From positions 186,001 through 250,000 of the forward strand of contig WBSF01000001.1 of assembly GCA_008923315.1 (NCBI GenBank): a stretch of 64,000 bases of DNA. Direction: 5' to 3'. This stretch comes from Betaproteobacteria bacterium SCN1. Lineage in GTDB: Bacteria; Pseudomonadota; Gammaproteobacteria; Burkholderiales; Thiobacillaceae. Below, piece after piece: positions 58,684 through 64,000 of this stretch; position 1 is the first letter of the stretch; the number at the start of each line of letters is the position of its first letter. Position numbers and translations under genes: made by a program. The notes beneath the pieces are model-generated. The model had not been told where the DNA came from, searched no databases, and was given only the letters and a program-made list of their open reading frames with translations.

Positions 58684-58745
58684 CCGGGCGCATGCGCCCG
58701 GCTTATCCGCGCAGCTCCGGGCCTTTCCGGGGCTGCGCGGATAAG
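58684..58745 (+). other. double hairpin between rubredoxin and its reductase gene
   Basis: A perfect 18-bp palindrome CCGGGCGCATGCGCCCGG (58684-58701) is followed directly by a long hairpin: CTTATCCGCGCAGC (58702-58715) with GCTGCGCGGATAAG (58732-58745), extended by a G-T pair and CCGG/CCGG to a 19-bp stem with a 6-nt loop. No U-tract follows. Within one operon it may stop or stabilise part of the transcript so that the two small electron-transfer proteins outnumber the reductase. Confidence 0.6.
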
Positions 58746-58769
58746 CCCAGTCCCCAGGAGCCTCGTTTC

Positions 58770-59912
58770 ATGCAGCCCATCTTCATCGTCGGTTCCGGCC
58801 TGGCCGGCTACACCCTGCTGCGGGAGATCCGCAAGCGCGACGCGGCGATGCCCGTCACCCTCGTCACGGCCGACGACGGCACCTTTTATTCCAAGCCCAA
58901 TCTGTCCAATGCGCTGGCCGCCGGGCGCGATGCGGCCGCGCTGGCCGGCGCGCCGGCCGAAAAGATGGCGGCCGATCTCAAGGCCACGCTGCTGACGCGG
59001 ACGACCGTCACGGCCATCGATCCGGCCACGCACCGCATTCGCACAGCCGGCGCCGAATACGGCTACGGCCGACTGGTGCTCGCGCTCGGTGCCGATCCTT
59101 TTCCGCACCGGCTGGAAGGCGATGCCGCGGACACGGTGCTGACGGTGAACGATCTGGCCGGCTATGCACGCTTTCGCGAAGCCATCGCCGGCAAGCGGCA
59201 CGCGGTCGTGCTGGGCGGAGGGCTTATCGGCTGCGAATTCGCCAACGATCTCGCCGCTGCGGGGATGGACGTCACCGTGGTGCACCTGGGCGACTGGCCG
59301 CTCGAGCGGCTGCTGCCGGTCGAGGCCGGCCAGCGGCTGGCCGGGCATCTGTCCGCGCTGGGGGTGCGCTGGCACTTCGGCCGCACCGCGAAACGGGTGG
59401 ACACGGCCGGCAACGGTCTGCGCGTGACGCTCGACGACGGCAGCGCCATCGATGCCGACGTCGTGCTGTCGGCGATCGGCCTCGCGCCGCGCACGCAACT
59501 GGCGCAGGCGGCGGGTATTCCGGTCGGACGCGGCATCCGGACCGACCGCTTCCTGCAGACGGGCGCGGCCGACGTGTATGCGATGGGCGATTGCGCGGAG
59601 GTGGACGGCCAGGTGTTGCCCTACGTGCAGCCGCTCATGGTGCAGGCACGCGCGCTGGCGGCCACGCTCGCCGGCACGCCGACCGAAGCGGTCTACCCGC
59701 CCATGCCGGTCATGGTAAAAACGCCCGCACATCCGGTGGCGGTCCTGCCGCCCGCGACGGGTGTAGGCGGTGGCTGGAAAGTCGACGCCACGGCCGAGGG
59801 CGTGAACGCGCTGCATCTGGATGCAGACGGCCGTCTGCAGGGCTTTGCGCTGACCGGCGCGGAGACGGGGAAGCGCAATACCCTGGTCAAGGGGATCGGG
59901 GCCAAGCCCTAG
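58770..59912 (+). CDS. NAD(P)H:rubredoxin-type FAD reductase
   Basis: 380-aa pyridine-nucleotide-disulfide-type oxidoreductase. FAD motif FIVGSGLAGYTLLREIRK at the N-terminus, SKPNLSNALA (family-typical loop), NAD(P)-binding VVLGGGLIGCEFANDLA (about 147) and the second FAD motif VYAMGDCAEVDGQVL (about 270). No redox-active Cys pair, as in rubredoxin reductases. The rubredoxin gene 95 bp upstream makes this function likely; a related nitrite- or ferredoxin-type reductase is the alternative. The stop codon overlaps the convergent rhodanese gene by 3 bp. Confidence 0.88.
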   Translation: MQPIFIVGSGLAGYTLLREIRKRDAAMPVTLVTADDGTFYSKPNLSNALAAGRDAAALAGAPAEKMAADLKATLLTRTTVTAIDPATHRIRTAGAEYGYGRLVLALGADPFPHRLEGDAADTVLTVNDLAGYARFREAIAGKRHAVVLGGGLIGCEFANDLAAAGMDVTVVHLGDWPLERLLPVEAGQRLAGHLSALGVRWHFGRTAKRVDTAGNGLRVTLDDGSAIDADVVLSAIGLAPRTQLAQAAGIPVGRGIRTDRFLQTGAADVYAMGDCAEVDGQVLPYVQPLMVQARALAATLAGTPTEAVYPPMPVMVKTPAHPVAVLPPATGVGGGWKVDATAEGVNALHLDADGRLQGFALTGAETGKRNTLVKGIGAKP

Positions 59913-60355
59913 CAGGTCTTGCATGCCTCCGTCGGCAGCCCGCGCGCGATCCAGCCGGGGCCGGCGCCGCTGCCGGCCATGCCTTCCTTGACGTTGTAGA
60001 CCCGGGTGAAGCCGGCTTCGACGAGGGCGCGCTGCATCTGCGTCGTGCGGTTGCCGGTACGGCAGATGAGACCGATGGGGGCGTTGCGGTCGCCACCGAC
60101 TTCGGCGGCCACCTGTTTCACGAAACCGGCCGTGCCTTGCGGATGCACCATGTTGATTTCCAGTGCGCCCTGCGCGACCCGGGTCTGCTTCCATTCGTCC
60201 GGGCGGCGAATGTCGATCAGCGTGAGCTGGCCGGCCTGCGCCCGGGCATGGGCGTCGGGTGCCGACAGGTTCGGGCCGGCCTCGCGCGCGCAGCCGCTGC
60301 CGGCGAGCAGCAGAAAGGCGGCGCCCAGGATGAGCGGGAAACGGGTGCGCAACAT
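59909..60355 (-). CDS. exported rhodanese-domain protein, putative lipoprotein
   Basis: 148-aa single-domain rhodanese. Signal with hydrophobic core PLILGAAFLLLAGSGC, so probably lipidated or periplasmic (lipobox imperfect). Active-site loop CRTGNRT with catalytic Cys about 112, and DIRRPDEW in the N-terminal half. Two further Cys end the protein (EACKTC). It would transfer sulfane sulfur in the periplasm; the physiological acceptor is unknown. Convergent with the reductase gene and divergent from the QueD-like gene. Confidence 0.85.
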   Translation of the reverse strand: MLRTRFPLILGAAFLLLAGSGCAREAGPNLSAPDAHARAQAGQLTLIDIRRPDEWKQTRVAQGALEINMVHPQGTAGFVKQVAAEVGGDRNAPIGLICRTGNRTTQMQRALVEAGFTRVYNVKEGMAGSGAGPGWIARGLPTEACKTC

Positions 60356-60459
60356 GGATATGTCCTTGTGTCTGAATCGAATTCTTACGTAGTCCGCGCC
60401 AGTGCCGGCAAGTTCCGTGCTCCGGCTTGCATTGCCCCGGGCATGCGCGACAATGCCGC

Positions 60460-60819
60460 ATGGACATCTTCCGTGTTTTTCACCTGCAATGCGCGCGCCG
60501 GCTGCCGGCGCTGCCCGCGTCGCATCCCTGCTCGCGGATGCATGGCCATTCCTTTGAAATCGAACTTACGTTGCGCGGCGAACTCGATTCCCGGCTGGGC
60601 TGGGTCGTCGATTTCGCCGACATCGGCCGAGCCTGGCAACCCGTTCACGATGCCCTGGACCATCGCTGCCTCAACGAGATCGACGGTCTGGACAATCCCA
60701 CCAGCGAGCGGCTGGCGATCTGGCTGTGGGATCGCCTGAAGCCGGCTCTGCCCGGCCTGTCGCAGGTCAAGGTGATGGAGATGCACGATGCCGGCTGCAT
60801 TTACCGCGGGCCGGCGTAA
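60460..60819 (+). CDS. QueD/PTPS-family protein with one zinc-ligand His replaced
   Basis: 119-aa 6-carboxy-tetrahydropterin synthase homologue (queuosine pathway in typical members). Conserved: catalytic Cys24 in HPCSRMHGHSF, both His of HGH (28 and 30), DFADIGRAW, LDHRCLNEIDGLDNPTSE and the Glu/GCIYRG end. But where typical proteins have AAHRLP with the first zinc-ligand His, this one has CARRLP: Arg13 (codon CGC, one base from CAC). All other key positions are intact, so it may bind metal differently, have changed activity, or be losing function. No other queuosine gene is nearby. Confidence 0.83.
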   Translation: MDIFRVFHLQCARRLPALPASHPCSRMHGHSFEIELTLRGELDSRLGWVVDFADIGRAWQPVHDALDHRCLNEIDGLDNPTSERLAIWLWDRLKPALPGLSQVKVMEMHDAGCIYRGPA

Positions 60820-60834
60820 GGCGGACCGGCAGGG

Positions 60835-61563
60835 TCAGCGCAGCACGCGTACCCAGATGCGCCGGTTCTGACCGCGGCCTTCGGCGGTGACGTTGCTCGC
60901 CACCGGCTGCAGATCGCCGTAGGAGATGGTGGACATGCGGTCGAGCGGAATGCCGCCGGTCTCGTGCAAATAGCGCCGCACCGCTTCGGCGCGTTCCAGG
61001 GCGATACGGCGGTTCCGGCTGTCGAGCCCGAGATTGTCGCTGTAGCCGACGATTTCCACGAATACGTTCGGCAGCTTCGGTTTGATGCCGGCGATCAGGC
61101 CGTCGAGTGCAGTGCGCCCGCCGGCGGTCAGCTCGGGCTGTTCGTAGGCATACGACACCATGCTTTCGGTCAGCAGCAGCGAATCGGCGAGCTTGCCGCT
61201 CACCAATCGGCTGTCGCGGGCGATCTTCACCGCGTCGTCGGCGCTTTCCCGGGCCTTGGCGATGTTCGCATTGGCGACATCGAGCTGCGTGCGCAAAGCC
61301 GCCGTGTCGGCACGCAGCGCATCGAGCGCCCCCTGCTGGGGCGACAGGCTGTCGAGGCGGCTGGCCAGCAGCGCCTGGCCGGATTCCAGTTTGCCCAGGC
61401 GGGCGTCCATGGCCTGCTGCGCGTCGGACAGGCGCGCAACGTGCTGCTTCACGCTATCGAGTTCGCGCGCGGCGCTGGCCTGGGCTGCGTCGCGCGTCTG
61501 CTGCGAAGCGCAGCCGGCGAGCGTGACAGGAATGATCAGGGCGAAGGGCAAGAGGGGGCGCAT
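60835..61563 (-). CDS. OmpA-family lipoprotein with coiled-coil region
   Basis: 242-aa outer-membrane lipoprotein. Lipobox LAGC (Cys about 18), then a coiled-coil stretch about 25-125 rich in Ala/Asp/Arg (KQHVARLSDAQQAMDARLGK), then an OmpA C-terminal peptidoglycan-binding domain (about 130-242: VEIVGYSDNLG, RIALERAEAVRRYL, GRGQNRRIWVRV). Different from the 11.4-kb OmpA lipoprotein, which has a glycine zipper. Convergent with the QueD-like gene. Confidence 0.88.
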   Translation of the reverse strand: MRPLLPFALIIPVTLAGCASQQTRDAAQASAARELDSVKQHVARLSDAQQAMDARLGKLESGQALLASRLDSLSPQQGALDALRADTAALRTQLDVANANIAKARESADDAVKIARDSRLVSGKLADSLLLTESMVSYAYEQPELTAGGRTALDGLIAGIKPKLPNVFVEIVGYSDNLGLDSRNRRIALERAEAVRRYLHETGGIPLDRMSTISYGDLQPVASNVTAEGRGQNRRIWVRVLR

Positions 61564-61653
61564 GGCGGGCTCCGGTTTACGGCGAGCCCCGATTTTACCC
61601 GTCCCGCTCCGGGGCGCTGCACCGGCCAGACGCGACGGAACGCAGGGCTTGCA

Positions 61654-61677
61654 ATATTCTAATAATCGTTAGAATAT
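61654..61677. promoter_or_regulatory. operator-like dyad of the ArsR-rhodanese operon
   Basis: ATATTCTAA (61654-61662) and TTAGAATAT (61669-61677), perfect 9-bp arms with a 6-nt spacer, ending only 6 bp before the ATG. It overlaps a TAGAAT -10-like hexamer (61670-61675) and TTGCAA (61649-61654), and there is no Shine-Dalgarno sequence, so the transcript may start at or near the ATG (leaderless). Typical placement for repression by the ArsR-type protein encoded next. Confidence 0.6.
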
Positions 61678-61683
61678 GCGCTA

Positions 61684-62346
61684 ATGAACGCACGCAAAAC
61701 CAAAGACCTTCTCTACGAGCACGTCGCACAGATCGGCAAAGCGGTGTCCAGCCCCAAGCGGCTGGAGCTGCTGGAAATCCTTGCACAGGGCGAGAAGACC
61801 GTGGAGGCGCTGGCGGCCGATGCCAGCCTGTCGGTCAAACTGGCGAGCGCGCACCTCAAGGTGCTGAAGGCCGCCCGCCTGGTCGAGGCGCGGCGCGACG
61901 GCCGCAACATCGCCTACCGTCTGTCCGGCCCCGACGTATCGGCGCTGTGGGTGAATCTGCGCACGGTGGCCGAGGAGCATCTGGTGGAACTGAAGCTCGC
62001 GATGGACGGCCTGTTCTCCGCGCCGGAAAAGCTCGATGCCGAAACCCGCCGTTCGCTGATGGACAAGGCGAAGCGCGGCGACGTGGTGGTGATCGACGTG
62101 CGTCCGGCAACGGAATACGACAGCGGGCATCTGCCGTTCGCACGCTCGATGCCCGTGTCCGAGCTGCGCCAGCGGCTGGCCGAACTGCCGGCCGGCAAGG
62201 AGATCGTCGCTTACTGTCGCGGCCCGTTCTGCATGATGTCCGCCGAGGCCGTGGCGCTGCTGAAAGAACACGGCTACCGCGCCCGCAAGATCGCCGACGG
62301 CACATCCGAATGGCTGGCCGCGGGCCTGCCGCTCGCGAAGACCTGA
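61684..62346 (+). CDS. ArsR-type regulator fused to a rhodanese domain
   Basis: 220-aa two-domain regulator. Residues about 10-95 are an ArsR winged helix (ISSPKRLELL-like VSSPKRLELLEIL, SVKLASAHLKVLKAARLV), with no Cys in the DNA-binding part. Residues about 125-215 are a rhodanese with active loop CRGPFCMMS: catalytic Cys178 plus Cys183, a second Cys unusual for a plain sulfurtransferase. By inference, persulfidation or a disulfide between these cysteines could relay sulfane-sulfur levels to DNA binding. Next genes encode a persulfide-dioxygenase-like enzyme and a transporter, which it probably controls. Confidence 0.9.
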   Translation: MNARKTKDLLYEHVAQIGKAVSSPKRLELLEILAQGEKTVEALAADASLSVKLASAHLKVLKAARLVEARRDGRNIAYRLSGPDVSALWVNLRTVAEEHLVELKLAMDGLFSAPEKLDAETRRSLMDKAKRGDVVVIDVRPATEYDSGHLPFARSMPVSELRQRLAELPAGKEIVAYCRGPFCMMSAEAVALLKEHGYRARKIADGTSEWLAAGLPLAKT

Positions 62347-62379
62347 ATGATTCCCCGATCCAACGACAAGGAGACCGCC

Positions 62380-63111
62380 ATGTTTTTCCGTCAACTGCTG
62401 GCCAAGGACGCCACGCTGTCCTACTTCTTCGGCTGCGGCTCGTGCCACGTCGGCGTGGCCGTCGACCCCGTGCTCGGCGACGAGGACTGGTTCATCGACG
62501 AGGCCGCGAAGCAGGACGTGAAGATCACCCACGTCATCGACACGCACGTGCACGCCGACCATTTTTCGGGCGGCCGGGCGCTGGCCGAGAAGACCGGCGC
62601 CGCCTACTGCCTGCACGAGGCCAACGGCGACCGGGTGAATTTCGGTTTCACGCCGCTCGCGGACGGGCAGCGCATCGACGTCGGCAACGTCACTATCGAC
62701 GTGCTGCACACGCCGGGCCACACGCCCGATTCGATCTGCCTCGTGGTCACCGACAAGCGCCGCGCCGAGACGCCGTGGTTCGTGCTGACCGGCGACACGC
62801 TGTTCGTCGGCAGCGCCGGCCGGCCCGATCTGGCCGGGCAGGAGGCCGAGATGGCGGCGCAACTGCACGACACCCTGCACCGGCGGCTGCTGACGCTGCC
62901 GGCGGAAGTCGAACTCTATCCCGGCCACACTTCGGGCAGTGCCTGCGGGGCGGGCCTGTCGGGCAAGCCCGTGTCCACCATCGGTTTCGAGAGACGCTGG
63001 AATCCGATGCTGGCGATGAACCGGGACGATTTCGTCGCCGCGCTCACGGCCGTCATTCCGCCGCACCCGGCGGAAATGGACCGGATGGTCGCGTTCAATC
63101 TGGGGCGTTGA
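62380..63111 (+). CDS. persulfide dioxygenase-like metallo-beta-lactamase-fold hydrolase
   Basis: 243-aa ETHE1-like protein. Metal motif THVHADHFSGG, then TPGHTPDS, TGDTLFVGSAGRPDL and YPGHTSG, the ligand set of persulfide dioxygenases (one iron) and glyoxalase II. The start at 62380 has AAGGAGACCGCC ahead of it. An N-terminal FFGCGSCHVGV stretch adds two Cys not typical of ETHE1. It would oxidise glutathione persulfide to sulfite if a true dioxygenase. Lies 33 bp behind the ArsR-rhodanese gene and 1 bp ahead of the MFS gene. Confidence 0.87.
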   Translation: MFFRQLLAKDATLSYFFGCGSCHVGVAVDPVLGDEDWFIDEAAKQDVKITHVIDTHVHADHFSGGRALAEKTGAAYCLHEANGDRVNFGFTPLADGQRIDVGNVTIDVLHTPGHTPDSICLVVTDKRRAETPWFVLTGDTLFVGSAGRPDLAGQEAEMAAQLHDTLHRRLLTLPAEVELYPGHTSGSACGAGLSGKPVSTIGFERRWNPMLAMNRDDFVAALTAVIPPHPAEMDRMVAFNLGR

Positions 63112-63112
63112 G

Positions 63113-64000
63113 ATGACGAGCTACGCGGCGGACTACCGCTACGGCATCCGCGTCAATTTTGCCCAGTTCGCGCATCAACTGGTGCAGGTGTTCTTCGTGG
63201 GGCTGGCCATCGGCCTGTTCCGCACCGTGGTGCCCGCGCTGGCGGAAACCGACTTCGGCGTGGCCAAGGGCTCGTTCATGATGCTGACGGCCTTCGTCAC
63301 CGCCTTCGGTTTCGTCAAGGGCACGCTCAACTTCGTCGCGGGACGCCTCTCGGAGCGCATCGGCCGCAAGAAGGTGCTGTTCCTCGGCTGGCTCGCCGCC
63401 GTGCCGATCCCGTTCATGATCCTGTATGCGCCGAGCTGGGACTGGATCGTGGCGGCGACCGTGCTGCTGGGCGTGAATCAGGGCCTGGCCTGGTCGATGA
63501 CGCAGACCGCCAAGCTCGACCTCACGACCGCCGACCAGCGCGGGCTGACCATCGGGCTCAACGAGTTCTCCGGCTACTTCGGCGTGGCGGTCGCGGGCAT
63601 CGTCACCGGCTACCTGGCCGCGGCCTGGGGCCCGCGCGAGGGGCTGATGCTGTTCGGCAGCGCGGTCGTGCTGCTGGCCGGCGCGCTGACCCTGATCTGG
63701 GTGAAGGACACGCTGCCGTGGGCGCACGCCGAAGGCAGGCAGCATGCGGCCGGCCGGATGAAGGGGCCCCGGCCGCGCTATCCGGCCAACATCTCCGACA
63801 CGCCGGGCACCTGGGAGGTGTTCACGCTCATGTCCTGGCGCGACGCGCGCATGGCCTCGCTCAGCCAGGCCGGTCTGGTCGAGAAATTCGTCGACGCGCT
63901 CGTGTGGGTGTTTTTCCCGGTGTATCTCTACCAGCGCGGGCTGTCGCTCGCCGGCATCGGCTGGGTGGTCGGCGTCTACGGCTTCGTCTGGGGGTTGTCG
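63113..64000 (+). CDS. MFS transporter, 3' end cut by window
   Basis: 296 codons visible. It begins MTSYAADYRYGIRVNFAQFAHQLVQVFFV and has at least seven membrane helices with MFS loops such as GRLSERIGRKKVLFLGW (between helices 2 and 3, a GxxxD/R-type motif) and GLTIGLNEFSGYFGVA. It is the third gene of the ArsR-rhodanese / persulfide hydrolase operon, starting 1 bp after the hydrolase stop. Likely substrate is a sulfur compound (sulfite, sulfate or thiosulfate), inferred from position only. The remaining part lies beyond 64000. Confidence 0.87.
   Translation, partial: MTSYAADYRYGIRVNFAQFAHQLVQVFFVGLAIGLFRTVVPALAETDFGVAKGSFMMLTAFVTAFGFVKGTLNFVAGRLSERIGRKKVLFLGWLAAVPIPFMILYAPSWDWIVAATVLLGVNQGLAWSMTQTAKLDLTTADQRGLTIGLNEFSGYFGVAVAGIVTGYLAAAWGPREGLMLFGSAVVLLAGALTLIWVKDTLPWAHAEGRQHAAGRMKGPRPRYPANISDTPGTWEVFTLMSWRDARMASLSQAGLVEKFVDALVWVFFPVYLYQRGLSLAGIGWVVGVYGFVWGLS

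Overview
The window is high-GC, densely packed chromosomal DNA with the gene neighbourhoods of a betaproteobacterium (my best guess is the Rhodocyclales / Nitrosomonadales / Thiobacillus-like range; I cannot name a genus). Reasons: lptD-surA-pdxA-rsmA in one run, the AmgK-MurU cell-wall recycling pair, the pepP-ubiH-ubiI-type trio, glyQ-glyS followed by gmhB-plsC, and several sulfur and persulfide proteins. No tRNA, rRNA, CRISPR array, transposase or phage gene was seen.

Layout. 1-1700: end of an OmpR-type regulator with its EnvZ-type kinase, facing two tandem, paralogous microproteins (about 50 aa each) that have an AT-rich dyad upstream. 1.9-11.3 kb: ABC-F protein, MFS transporter, glycyl-tRNA synthetase (both subunits; the beta gene carries a low-GC mosaic block), heptose-bisphosphate phosphatase, PlsC, YgjP-like protease, glyoxalase I and a VOC protein. 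11.3-17.4 kb (minus strand): OmpA-like lipoprotein, then rsmA-pdxA-surA-lptD (outer-membrane biogenesis, ribosome maturation, vitamin B6). 17.4-27.6 kb (plus strand): amgK, a small lipoprotein, murU, pepP, two ubiquinone hydroxylases, dsbC, a methyltransferase and a YbhG/F/R-like ABC exporter.

27.6-35.7 kb is an accessory block of lower and patchier GC: a type I restriction-modification locus (hsdM, hsdS, hsdR, all minus strand) with an ImmA-type metallopeptidase, a PIN-like DUF4411 gene and a Fic gene inserted between hsdS and hsdR. The fic upstream region has two identical-arm operator-like dyads, and hsdR carries an in-frame GC-rich dyad repeat.

35.8-44.6 kb: LysR regulator divergent from a DsrC/TusE-like protein (its C-terminal active Cys replaced by Trp) and an HPP membrane protein; then a Do-type periplasmic protease, a cardiolipin-synthase-like PLD enzyme, a GH15 glucoamylase, and a ZIP metal transporter with a small upstream protein. 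44.7-51.8 kb: katG / oxyR divergent pair with a DUF202 gene, then metR / metE divergent pair. 51.8-57.8 kb: complete tripartite RND efflux system (TolC-like, adaptor, pump) and a YqaA-like membrane protein. 58-64 kb: redox and sulfur stress genes: rubrerythrin, rubredoxin, NAD(P)H:rubredoxin-type reductase, rhodanese lipoprotein, a QueD-like protein lacking one zinc-ligand His, an OmpA-like lipoprotein, and an operon of ArsR-rhodanese fusion, persulfide-dioxygenase-like hydrolase and an MFS transporter cut by the window end.

Most genes are ordinary core genes. The points that best repay a second look are the tandem microproteins, the glyS mosaic, the Fic/PIN/ImmA cargo in the type I RM operon with its dyads, the repeat inside hsdR, the Cys-to-Trp DsrC-like protein, the zinc-ligand-deficient QueD homologue, and the ArsR-rhodanese operon operator.
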